From Deefgea piscis (GTDB lineage Bacteria; Pseudomonadota; Gammaproteobacteria; Burkholderiales; Chitinibacteraceae), in contig NZ_CP054143.1 in assembly GCF_013284055.1 (NCBI RefSeq), positions 186,001 to 250,000 on the forward strand: a stretch of DNA of 64,000 bases. Direction: 5' to 3'. The notes below the pieces were generated by a model. That model was not told where the DNA came from and did no database searches. It saw nothing but the letters and a program-made list of their open reading frames with translations. Every line of letters starts with the position of its first letter. Position 1 is the stretch's first letter. Shown piece after piece: positions 56,336-63,637 of the stretch. A program made the position numbers and the translations under genes.

Positions 56336-57364
56336 ATGAAAAATAAATCACCATATAAAAACAATCTAAGGCGCTTTAAAAGCGTCAAAGTACGTAATTC
56401 CAAAAAATTTACGGATCAAAGAAAATCACATTGGATTGATACCTTTATCAACAGAGGGAGCGCGATTGCTCAAATTGGCACTCTTGCATTGGCTTGCTTT
56501 GGATATTTCTACACGGTTATTCCTGTTTTTCAGAACCAAAAATTACAGGAGGACAATGCTAGATTACAAATCGACATTGAGAAGAAAGAAAGTGTATTGG
56601 CAGAACTACAATTTAAAAAAGATGATCTTTCATCAAAATTCGATCGACAAAAGTCGACGCTCAATCAGCTTGCCCTAGAGCTTAAAAGTAGTATATCAAA
56701 CCTCAAAGATGCTCAGATTCGAAAAGTGGACGCAATGAGTCAGGCATCATTAGTAAAATCTCAATTAAATGATGAGCTGGATAATCTTGATAGTGCACGA
56801 TGGAAGATTGTATTCTCAGATTTAAGTTTACTATTGGCATTTGCTGAGTTGCGCGCATATCAAAAATTGTCTGCAGCTATGTATGAAGAAAAAAATGGCT
56901 CTCAGTTTATTAAGAACGCCAAGAACGCTTTAATTGACCCAGCTTCTATTCTTAAGGAAGTAATAGAAGCTTCAGCCAAAAACAACAAGTACATTCCTCT
57001 TGAATATCATAAGAAAATCGAGGAGCATTTAAATGAAAACAAAGAAAAATTAGCCTGTCCCGCTCCAGACTTCGACGTCTTAGCGACAAATTATGAAGCA
57101 GAGTTATTACAAGTTGAAAGTATAGTAAAGAAAGAAGCCGAAGACGAAATCGAGCGACAAAGAGCCGTCGCTAAGAATGAAGGAAAACTTCTTATTGTTG
57201 ACAAAGATGACTTAAGTAGAGTAATGAAATCAATTAGACTTGGGAAAGAATTCGACATTCGTAATAAATACAGAAAAGAAATATACAATTATCGCGACAC
57301 TTGCAGTGCCATCATTAGAAGCTACACCGAGAAATTGAGAAGTAACTTTAACTTCAAAGATTAA
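56336..57364 (+). CDS. membrane-anchored coiled-coil protein, 342 aa
   Basis: I do not recognise a family. A basic N-terminus (about 1-35) is followed by one membrane helix (about 43-63, AIAQIGTLALACFGYFYTVIP). A long coiled coil (about 68-155) carries heptads such as LQIDIEKKESVLAELQFKKDDL. A mostly helical C-terminal domain follows to 342. Composition is AT-rich and lysine-rich, unlike host genes, indicating horizontal origin. No ribosome site is obvious. It could be a phage-related superinfection or defence protein; nothing in the sequence settles this. Confidence 0.65.
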   Translation: MKNKSPYKNNLRRFKSVKVRNSKKFTDQRKSHWIDTFINRGSAIAQIGTLALACFGYFYTVIPVFQNQKLQEDNARLQIDIEKKESVLAELQFKKDDLSSKFDRQKSTLNQLALELKSSISNLKDAQIRKVDAMSQASLVKSQLNDELDNLDSARWKIVFSDLSLLLAFAELRAYQKLSAAMYEEKNGSQFIKNAKNALIDPASILKEVIEASAKNNKYIPLEYHKKIEEHLNENKEKLACPAPDFDVLATNYEAELLQVESIVKKEAEDEIERQRAVAKNEGKLLIVDKDDLSRVMKSIRLGKEFDIRNKYRKEIYNYRDTCSAIIRSYTEKLRSNFNFKD

Positions 57365-57409
57365 ATAATATTAATAATGATAGTAAAAGACTTCGGGTAT
57401 CCGTATTTT

Positions 57410-57454
57410 GTGGTTGATGATTCAGAATTGGTCTTGTCGTGAATCATCAACCAC
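57410..57454. repeat. 15-bp perfect inverted repeat at the 3' end of the next gene
   Basis: GTGGTTGATGATTCA (57410-57424) and TGAATCATCAACCAC (57440-57454) are exact reverse complements with a 15-nt loop. The right arm covers the stop codon of the minus-strand 96-aa gene. No T-run follows, so it may be a processing hairpin or recombination site rather than a terminator. Confidence 0.8.
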
Positions 57455-57737
57455 GCTTACGACGCTTCCATCTAAGTTCAAAATCTGAGGGGATTTCAAT
57501 GGTAATATGGTCGGTTCGCTCACGCAGAACCTTCCTCAGTTTGTTATTGCCAACTACATGCATAGCAAAGCCGGGCTTGCTGCTAAGGCAGTTTTTCCCC
57601 TTGATGTCTTGGCTGTAAAACGCATAGCCACGAACCGATTGCGTATCGCGCTCCACAGCCCAAAAGTAGCTTTTTTCGTCAATGATTTCATCGGCAGTAA
57701 CTGTTTTTATCCATGATTGACCTGTGGGTTGTGCCAC
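57447..57737 (-). CDS. phage-associated hypothetical protein, 96 aa
   Basis: A basic soluble protein (WIKTVTADEIIDEKSYFWAVERD...) with a natural-looking composition and a Lys/Arg-rich end RWKRRKRG. The only start giving this length is GTG at 57737, without a clear ribosome site; the next Met is at mid-gene. Its 5' end overlaps the divergent zinc-ribbon gene by 21 nt, so one of the two starts may be wrong. Function unknown. Confidence 0.5.
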   Translation of the reverse strand: MAQPTGQSWIKTVTADEIIDEKSYFWAVERDTQSVRGYAFYSQDIKGKNCLSSKPGFAMHVVGNNKLRKVLRERTDHITIEIPSDFELRWKRRKRG

Positions 57738-58133
57738 TATGAGTTTTTACATGGCGCAAAAGTGTGTCAAGGCTGCCAAGGTGATGTAGTTTATGGCTCA
57801 ACTGATGATGAGTCTTCATTTTCAGGGAGTTTTGGGGCTTTTGTATTTGGAGGGCTTGCAGCTATTATTTTATATGCGTTGCCATTTTTATTAAATGTAA
57901 AATTTGAATTCAATTTTGCATTAGGATGGGGACTAAGTGCCATTTGGGGTTTTGGGATTATCGCGGCATTTCAATTGTTGGAAAAATTTATTGGTCAACA
58001 AAAGCGAATGCATCAAGAGCACATCTTGTTCACACTTTTTGCCGTAGTTCGATTATTAACTCTTACTAATTTATTCAAGGGAAAATGCAACATATCTCAG
58101 CACTTATGTTGCTCCCCTAAAGCTTCATTCTAA
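57717..58133 (+). CDS. zinc-ribbon and two-helix membrane protein
   Basis: A 138-residue protein with an N-terminal four-cysteine ribbon (CGLCHYEFLHGAKVCQGC), then two predicted helices at about 39-59 and 66-86 (AFVFGGLAAIILYALPFLL; FALGWGLSAIWGFGIIAAF). The start is TTG. The last 35 residues look irregular and may lie after a frameshift. It overlaps the convergent repressor gene by 9 nt at its 3' end. Probably prophage-encoded; role unknown. Confidence 0.55.
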   Translation: MTCGLCHYEFLHGAKVCQGCQGDVVYGSTDDESSFSGSFGAFVFGGLAAIILYALPFLLNVKFEFNFALGWGLSAIWGFGIIAAFQLLEKFIGQQKRMHQEHILFTLFAVVRLLTLTNLFKGKCNISQHLCCSPKASF

Positions 58134-58778
58134 TTCAGAACTTCTCCAAAAAAGTTCATTTACCGATTGATGTGCTGTTCTACTATCACGAACTAGCATG
58201 GCATCTTTTTTGGTGTTATTGGCTTTACCTTCTTTAGAATTATTCAAATAATTTGCCAAAACAAGGCTTCTTTCTACTTCCCTCTTCGATAATATTTCTT
58301 TCAGTTCTTCATATTTATTTGATTTTGCTATTTCGTAAGCAACATCAACAAGCCAACTTCCATGGTACTGCGTAAAAACTAATGCACGCTCATAGGCGCT
58401 CATGCGTTTTTTATCATCTTCGATTTCTACCTCACCCGTTTTTGCCAATAATTCTGCCAATTCAATAGAGAGCCGAAAGTAAGCATTGGCTGAGTCTTGC
58501 TCTGCATAGAGACGCTCAGGAAACATGAGCGAATTTATTGGGGCAATGTGACCATTAAGTGCATCGGTAGTACCTGTTACTAACCAAAACGCATACTTCG
58601 GATATAGCTTCGCTATAACCTCAAGCATGTCGGTGGTTGGGCGTTGAAGTCTGTTTACTGTCTTTCTCCAGCGTTGTGAACTTATTCCCGTCTTTTTCTC
58701 AAGGGCTGACCAATATCCATGCGGCTCTCCCTCCTCCTTAAGTATCAAAATCATTCGGTCTTCAATTGTGCTTGACAT
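58125..58778 (-). CDS. prophage repressor-like helix-turn-helix protein
   Basis: A 217-residue protein with an N-terminal HTH-like region: GYWSALEKKTGISSQRWRKTVNRLQRPTTDMLEVIAKLYPKYAFWLVTG. This resembles the regulators found opposite the replication genes of Neisseriales filamentous prophages. The C-terminal part is helical. Start at 58778 is set by GAGG about 8 nt upstream; the frame remains open to 58814. It is divergent from the ssDNA-binding/replication operon, with tandem repeats in between, as expected of a lysogeny regulator. Confidence 0.7.
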   Translation of the reverse strand: MSSTIEDRMILILKEEGEPHGYWSALEKKTGISSQRWRKTVNRLQRPTTDMLEVIAKLYPKYAFWLVTGTTDALNGHIAPINSLMFPERLYAEQDSANAYFRLSIELAELLAKTGEVEIEDDKKRMSAYERALVFTQYHGSWLVDVAYEIAKSNKYEELKEILSKREVERSLVLANYLNNSKEGKANNTKKDAMLVRDSRTAHQSVNELFWRSSELE

Positions 58779-58796
58779 AGCTGTAGCCTCGTAGAT

Positions 58797-58828
58797 ATGA
58801 TCCAAACAAGACAAATGATCTAAATAAG
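58797..58828. promoter_or_regulatory. tandem operator-like repeats by the repressor gene
   Basis: ATGATCCAAACAAG (58797-58810) and ATGATCTAAATAAG (58815-58828) match at 12 of 14 positions with an 18-bp period, nearly two helical turns. They lie 19-50 nt upstream of the repressor ATG, a fitting place for autoregulation and control of the divergent phage operon. Confidence 0.5.
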
Positions 58829-58875
58829 AACATACGTCTTGGGCTGTAGGTGAATTATGTGCGACAAACCATGAT

Positions 58876-58952
58876 TTGCACAGTTACAGCTGCAATTTTT
58901 ACAGTTCAACGCGTGACTTGCCGCCCGCCCGCAGCCTGCGAGGACGGGACGG
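58876..58952. other. hairpin-rich candidate phage replication origin / leader
   Basis: TTGCA/TGCAA followed by TTTTT (58876-58900) resembles a small terminator. At 58921-58952 CCGCCCGCCCGCAG and CTGCGAGGACGGGACGG form an imperfect GC-rich hairpin in AT-rich surroundings. Its location directly upstream of the ssDNA-binding and HUH replication genes fits an inovirus origin, but the nick site is not identified. Confidence 0.35.
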
Positions 58953-59024
58953 CCAAGGTAAAGCGATGAACTCAGTGAACAAAATTTTCCGATGTTGACC
59001 TTCTCTTACTAAAAGGAATTAGAA

Positions 59025-59339
59025 ATGAGCGTAGCTGCTGATCAAAAGTTGAATCTGAAGCCAAATCAAGCCCTGCTATATGGCCGTGTAAATTCTGTGC
59101 GTCGCGCTGATGAGTACACCTATTCTGAAATTACGCTACCTGCCGTTGATCAATACACCCCACCACACTCTGTTGAAGTTCGCTCAAAAAAACGTCTTGG
59201 CCAATCCGGCGATACCGTTGAAATTCTTGTTAGCTGCGGTGGGTATCGCGCAAAAAGTTTTCAATATTTAGACAAAGAAACAGGCGAAAAAGTAACTCGC
59301 AAACCTGTTGTGAATCTCTATTCTGCGATCGAAGATTAA
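59025..59339 (+). CDS. inovirus ssDNA-binding protein (gpV-like)
   Basis: A 104-residue small protein, beta-rich, with the OB-like pattern NQALLYGRVNSVRRADEYTYSEITLPAVDQYTPPHSVEVRSKKRLGQSGDTVEILVSCGGY. This resembles the helix-destabilising protein of filamentous phages, which coats phage ssDNA before assembly. GGAATTAGAA precedes the ATG. It is 5 nt upstream of the replication endonuclease and co-transcribed with it. Confidence 0.75.
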   Translation: MSVAADQKLNLKPNQALLYGRVNSVRRADEYTYSEITLPAVDQYTPPHSVEVRSKKRLGQSGDTVEILVSCGGYRAKSFQYLDKETGEKVTRKPVVNLYSAIED

Positions 59340-59344
59340 TCGCC

Positions 59345-61225
59345 ATGAAGTCCCGCAGCCCAAACCTGTCATTTAGTCCTGAGGCAGTCCGTCAGCGCCA
59401 AATCGCGAGTGAATTGGCATTTGTTGATGGCATTTTGGCGAAGATACATACCTCGCTTCATCAAGGGTTGCACCAAAAATGGAAAGCGTTACGCGGTAAT
59501 GATGGTGTAGGGCTGCGTTTTGCAAACACATGGTTGCGGGAGCAAGCTACAAAGTGGCAGCAAATCCCATTCTCACCAGATTTGTCAGCCGATGAAGATG
59601 AATTACGGAAATTAGCAAAAATTCGTGCCGATGAAATGATGCAGGTCTATGGCAAAGCAAGAATTGGCTTATCCGGAGGGGCATTAACTTCATCACCGAA
59701 TGGCAGTGGTGATTTTAAGTTTTTAGCCGGGTTATGTGGCATTAACGAATTTGATCAAATTGGCATTAAATGCCTGACGCTAAAGCTGAGCAAAGTGGCA
59801 GGAAAGTCAGAAGAAACATCAGCAGCTATCGTCATTAATCATGCTACTGATAAGTATGCCGCACAGGTAAAGGCAAAGCATCTTGATGGAGCCGTTCAGC
59901 GGCTTTGTGATCCTCAAGTGTGGAAGCGAAATTTGAAAGTCAACCAATTCCGAGCACTTGAGCACGAGTGCATTCGTTTAGGAATGGTTAACAAATCCGC
60001 TGCATGCTATGTCTCCAATGAACAGTTGCAGCGCTACCAATCGCAATGCCAGCGCAACTTGCAAATACTTGAAAATACCCTTGCTGTGAATGATCTTGGC
60101 GAAGAATTAACGCTAGCAGATATTGTTGCTGGCCCAGAACAAAAGATCGCCGAATTAATGTGTCGTACGGCTGGCTTAGAAGAAATCGCCCGAACTTTGG
60201 GTTATGTTGGTTTATTTCTAACAGTTACATGCCCTTCAAAATTTCACGCCCAAAAGCTTGATAAAACAGGCAAGCACTCATTTGACAATCCGAATTATGA
60301 CGGTTCCAGTCCCCGCGATGCTCAAGCTTATCTTTGTAAAGTATGGTCACGTTTGCGAGCCGCACTATCTGACAACAATATTGAATTGTTCGGTATCCGT
60401 GTTTGCGAACCGCATCATGATGGTTGTCCACATTGGCATTTACTTCTTTTTGTCGCACAAGAGAAACGTGCTCGCACGGTTAGATTATTTCGCAAATATT
60501 TTCGAAAGATGGATAAGCACGAACCTATGGCTTGGAAGCACAGATTCACAGTAAAAGACATCGATTTTAATAAAGGTAGTGCAGCTGGATATTTAATAAA
60601 ATACATATGCAAGAACGTGAATGGCCAAGGAATGACCGATTCGCAAGGATTATTATATAAAGATTTTGATTCTGGTATTGACGTTGTTAATTCAGCTTTT
60701 CGTGTAAAAGCGTGGGCAAGCTGCCACGGATTTCGCCAGTTTCAATTTATTGGAACTGCACCTGTCGGAGTTTGGCGAGAATTAAAACGTATTGAAGGAT
60801 TGACTAGTGATGAATTTTCTACTGCTGCGAATGCGGCTGAATCAAATAACTGGGCTGAATTCACAAGAATAATGCAAATTGATCGCAAAGTTTTATTGAA
60901 GAAAGACAATGGATTAAATAAATATCGTGAACCAGTACAAAAAGTAAAAGGTTTAATTGACGTAGAAACAGGTGATTCAATCATTACACGAGAACGTGAA
61001 TGGGAAATAGTTTTTGGTGGTGGCTCTGCTTTTGACCTTCCTCGGAATATTTTAAATAACTGTAGATTAGAAAATCAGGTCGATTCATTAGAGCAACAAT
61101 CTCTTTCTTCTCCGCTTCATTTCGATGCATCTGAAAAAAAACAGCAGTTATTAGTGCCACTGCAATTATGCAATTTTAAATCTAATGGGCGCAATTCCAG
61201 TCCACCTTTACGGCTTGGGGGATAA
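59345..61225 (+). CDS. phage replication initiation endonuclease (GPA-type HUH)
   Basis: A 626-residue rolling-circle initiator. The HUH metal motif is HDGCPHWHLLLF (His363, His365), and the catalytic tyrosine pair is Y416-LIK-Y420 in AAGYLIKYICKNVNGQGM. LFLTVTCPSKFH is the preceding conserved block. This is the phage GPA replication protein family used by P2-like phages and several inoviruses. It nicks the plus origin and starts rolling-circle replication. Long N-terminal region (1-280) is mostly helical. Confidence 0.9.
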   Translation: MKSRSPNLSFSPEAVRQRQIASELAFVDGILAKIHTSLHQGLHQKWKALRGNDGVGLRFANTWLREQATKWQQIPFSPDLSADEDELRKLAKIRADEMMQVYGKARIGLSGGALTSSPNGSGDFKFLAGLCGINEFDQIGIKCLTLKLSKVAGKSEETSAAIVINHATDKYAAQVKAKHLDGAVQRLCDPQVWKRNLKVNQFRALEHECIRLGMVNKSAACYVSNEQLQRYQSQCQRNLQILENTLAVNDLGEELTLADIVAGPEQKIAELMCRTAGLEEIARTLGYVGLFLTVTCPSKFHAQKLDKTGKHSFDNPNYDGSSPRDAQAYLCKVWSRLRAALSDNNIELFGIRVCEPHHDGCPHWHLLLFVAQEKRARTVRLFRKYFRKMDKHEPMAWKHRFTVKDIDFNKGSAAGYLIKYICKNVNGQGMTDSQGLLYKDFDSGIDVVNSAFRVKAWASCHGFRQFQFIGTAPVGVWRELKRIEGLTSDEFSTAANAAESNNWAEFTRIMQIDRKVLLKKDNGLNKYREPVQKVKGLIDVETGDSIITREREWEIVFGGGSAFDLPRNILNNCRLENQVDSLEQQSLSSPLHFDASEKKQQLLVPLQLCNFKSNGRNSSPPLRLGG

Positions 61226-61227
61226 GC

Positions 61228-61491
61228 ATGGCACTCGGGCAAGTCGTCAATGTGATCGTATGCATGCCGGGTACGCCGACTCGTGTTCCTTGCCCTGCAG
61301 GGCAAACCGCGAAGATTGTACAGGCATATGTCATTGATCCAGCAAATGCAGCCCAATTTGAGGCTGCAAACCAAGCGTTTTCGACAGTAACGGCAGGCCA
61401 GTATTTTTCATTTGGCCTTTGTACGGTGCTGGCGGTATGGCTTCTCGGAATTGCGATGGGTTCCATCGTCAATTTAGTGAAAAGAGCGTAA
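61228..61491 (+). CDS. inovirus small membrane protein, candidate tip protein
   Basis: An 87-residue protein with two Cys near the N-terminus (VCMPGTPTRVPCPAG) and one C-terminal helix at about 60-82 (YFSFGLCTVLAVWLLGIAMGSIV). GGGGGATAAGC precedes the ATG, and it starts two bases after the replication gene. In position it corresponds to the small virion proteins between gene V/II and gene VIII of Ff-like phages. Exact virion role inferred from order only. Confidence 0.7.
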   Translation: MALGQVVNVIVCMPGTPTRVPCPAGQTAKIVQAYVIDPANAAQFEAANQAFSTVTAGQYFSFGLCTVLAVWLLGIAMGSIVNLVKRA

Positions 61492-61511
61492 CGGGCGCTT
61501 TCCCGTTTTTA
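61488..61511 (+). terminator. terminator upstream of the major coat gene
   Basis: ACGGG and CCCGT pair around CGCTTT and are followed by five T, immediately after the small membrane-protein stop. It would separate the replication and coat transcripts. Confidence 0.65.
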
Positions 61512-61526
61512 ACTAGGAGTATGACC

Positions 61527-61748
61527 ATGAACTTGATGAAAAAAATTGCAGCCGTTTCCGCAACTACTTTTGCATCTGCAGGCGCTTTCGCTGCCGCAGC
61601 GCCGATTACTGACGTAAACGGCCTTGTTGCAGCCGTGAATTTCGATGATGTGAAAACAGGTTTGCTGTCCGTGTCTGCCGTCATTCTTGGCGTGTATTTG
61701 GCCATTAAAGCTGCTGAATTCATTTTGAAAAAAGTGAAAGGCGCGTAA
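61527..61748 (+). CDS. inovirus major coat protein precursor (pVIII-like)
   Basis: A 73-residue precursor. The signal peptide MNLMKKIAAVSATTFASAGA ends near FAAA, leaving about 48 residues. The mature protein has an acidic N-terminus (ITDVNGLVAAVNFDDVKTG), a hydrophobic helix (LLSVSAVILGVYLAIKAAEFI) and a basic tail LKKVKGA, exactly the layout of filamentous phage major coats. Start ATG at 61527 has AGGAG at proper spacing; the ATG two codons earlier is too close. Confidence 0.92.
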   Translation: MNLMKKIAAVSATTFASAGAFAAAAPITDVNGLVAAVNFDDVKTGLLSVSAVILGVYLAIKAAEFILKKVKGA

Positions 61749-61753
61749 TCGAT

Positions 61754-61783
61754 TTGGGCGGGGTTTCCCGCCCGTTTTCTCTT
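61754..61783 (+). terminator. central terminator after the major coat gene
   Basis: GGGCGGG and CCCGCCC form a 7-bp GC stem with a GTTT-type loop, followed by GTTTTCTCTT. A strong terminator directly after gene VIII is a standard feature of filamentous phages, giving high coat levels and low minor-protein levels. Confidence 0.85.
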
Positions 61784-61833
61784 GGGTGAAGTAATTTTCA
61801 ATAGAAAGCGGGTTGGACTCATGGGGGGGCAGT

Positions 61834-61917
61834 ATGGCTGCAGAGTGCTGGTATCTAGCAATGTTTTGTCTTGGTGCGTTATGCGGCTGGGCTTTTATCC
61901 GTGGATTTCAATCGTGA
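61834..61917 (+). CDS. 27-residue membrane peptide overlapping pIII start (small tip protein candidate)
   Basis: ATG at 61834, preceded by a G7 tract that can serve as ribosome site. It encodes MAAECWYLAMFCLGALCGWAF plus IRGFQS, a single hydrophobic helix, typical of pVII/pIX tip proteins (about 30 residues). Its stop TGA overlaps the GTG start of the pIII-like gene, so the two are translationally coupled. Too short for usual gene calling. Confidence 0.6.
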   Translation: MAAECWYLAMFCLGALCGWAFIRGFQS

Positions 61918-63338
61918 AAAATTTGATGCTGGTTTTATTTCTACTGATGTTGAGCTTCCGAGTTATGGCCGCTGCCGTTCCTGCATACAACCCCAATATG
62001 GGCCGGGCAGTTGGCGAATTGGTCGCTCAAAAAGCCACTAAGCGAATTACCCCGGGGCGTGCAGCGAACGATCCAAATTACAACTATGTGGCCGCTAATG
62101 ATCCGCGTTATGGCGCAACAGTGAATGGTGTCAGTGCAGCAGTAGTGACCATCGCTGGCGGGGTTGTTGCCGGGGCAACATGGCCTGTGATTTTGGCTGC
62201 AGCAGGAATTTCAGTGGTTGCTAGCGTTGCTCTCCCATTTTTAATCGACAAAGTGATTTCATGGTTTTGGAAACCAGACGGCACGATTGAAGTTGGCTCA
62301 ATGACTGAGTTTGTGCCAATCGACAATTCAACAGGCTTGCCCCTGAATGGCCCTTACTGGCGCGCTTATACGCAAGTCGGCCCTGCGGTCATTGGTGCTG
62401 ATCCAGAAGCCGTTGGCCAACAAGCAATTTCAATTCGTTTTTCACCAGAAAATAACGCTGCATACAAAGGCTACCGCGATGTCTCTTGCTCCAAAACAAG
62501 CAGCATCATCTACAAATGCGCCTTTAATGCCGTATATCGTCAGCCAAGCCAAACGGGTGATGAATTAACGACAGCATCTAGCTTGACCGTCGAGTACGTT
62601 GCCAGTCCTCCCGCGCACAACGCTTGTCCAAAGGGAAAGTGGTTACGCGATAAAGAATGTGTTGCTTACGATTTTAAACCTCTCCCAGCTATTCCAGGGA
62701 CAGGCACAGGACTTACCCCGGCTGATGCAATCAACAGATTGCCAGAAGCTGCATTAGACACTCAAGTTCATCCGCAGCAGTTGGCGGCAGCAGCCAATGC
62801 GCTTTGGCGTAATGCGGCATTACAACCTGATTATCGTGGTTTGCCTTATGACGCAGCTGATCCGATTACCGAAGGTGATGTTGAAGACTGGCGCGTAAAG
62901 AATCCCAATTCATATCCAAAAGTGCGCGATTTTGTATCGCCAGCAATGAATCCTAAATCTACACCGCAATTACCGATTCCACCCGTGACTGCCGTAACGA
63001 ATCCCGGCACGCAGCCCATTAATCCGCCAGCGGGTGCAACTAAAATTGATTTGGGGCCTGATCCGGTCATAGGATCACCAGAGCTGGAACAGACACCAAC
63101 AGGCAAAGAAATTTTTGCACCAATCAATGATGCGCTTGAGCCATTGAAAGGATTTCAAGTACCAAGTCATAGCGCTCAATGCCCGACTGGCGAGTTCAAT
63201 TTTTCGCTGATGGGTCACCCATTTTCAGGCTCGTTTGACGCCCATTGCCAACTGTTCGAGCAGCACAAAGAAGTGATGTCATCGGCAGCACTGTTGATGT
63301 GGGCTTTGGCCGCTCTTTTCATCGTCTTGGCTGCGTGA
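61914..63338 (+). CDS. inovirus minor coat/adsorption protein (pIII-like)
   Basis: A 474-residue protein starting with GTG at 61914 that overlaps the preceding small gene (GTGA). A signal peptide VKNLMLVLFLLMLSFRVMAA precedes a mature part that begins AVPAYNPNMGRAVG. It contains a hydrophobic segment near 75-105, several Cys pairs (ACPKGKWLRDKECVAYD; QCPTGEFNF), Pro-rich linkers (PQLPIPPVTAVTNPG) and a C-terminal membrane anchor (SAALLMWALAALFIVLAA). This matches TspB/pIII-like adsorption proteins. The longer frame from 61782 lacks a signal peptide at its start. Confidence 0.85.
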   Translation: MKNLMLVLFLLMLSFRVMAAAVPAYNPNMGRAVGELVAQKATKRITPGRAANDPNYNYVAANDPRYGATVNGVSAAVVTIAGGVVAGATWPVILAAAGISVVASVALPFLIDKVISWFWKPDGTIEVGSMTEFVPIDNSTGLPLNGPYWRAYTQVGPAVIGADPEAVGQQAISIRFSPENNAAYKGYRDVSCSKTSSIIYKCAFNAVYRQPSQTGDELTTASSLTVEYVASPPAHNACPKGKWLRDKECVAYDFKPLPAIPGTGTGLTPADAINRLPEAALDTQVHPQQLAAAANALWRNAALQPDYRGLPYDAADPITEGDVEDWRVKNPNSYPKVRDFVSPAMNPKSTPQLPIPPVTAVTNPGTQPINPPAGATKIDLGPDPVIGSPELEQTPTGKEIFAPINDALEPLKGFQVPSHSAQCPTGEFNFSLMGHPFSGSFDAHCQLFEQHKEVMSSAALLMWALAALFIVLAA

Positions 63339-63346
63339 GGTAAATC

Positions 63347-63634
63347 ATGTTTGGCATTTTGCTGTCGGCATTCAACGCCGTGATTGGTTGGGTTTTTCGC
63401 ACGCTGATTGTGAAGTTCGTCGTCGCGTTCGCGGTGTTTTATCTGGTGCAACTGATGGCTGAAAACCTGATTGATTTGCTTCCCGGCGTTGATGGGCTGA
63501 ATTCTGCATTTGGCGGTGTAGCGCCAACAGTGTGGTGGTATCTGGATGCGTTTGAAATTGCCGCTGGCATACAAATGGTGATCGCTGCCTATGTCACTCG
63601 CTTTCTAATTCGCCGTATTCCGGTCATCGGGTAA
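63347..63634 (+). CDS. inovirus pVI-like minor coat protein (DUF2523-type)
   Basis: A 95-residue protein with three hydrophobic segments: about 3-15, 20-40 (LIVKFVVAFAVFYLVQLMA) and 70-90 (FEIAAGIQMVIAAYVTRFLI), ending in a basic RRIP. Gene order pIII - this - Zot matches gene VI of filamentous phages, which stabilises the pIII end of the virion. GAGG precedes the ATG. Confidence 0.85.
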   Translation: MFGILLSAFNAVIGWVFRTLIVKFVVAFAVFYLVQLMAENLIDLLPGVDGLNSAFGGVAPTVWWYLDAFEIAAGIQMVIAAYVTRFLIRRIPVIG

Positions 63635-63637
63635 ATC

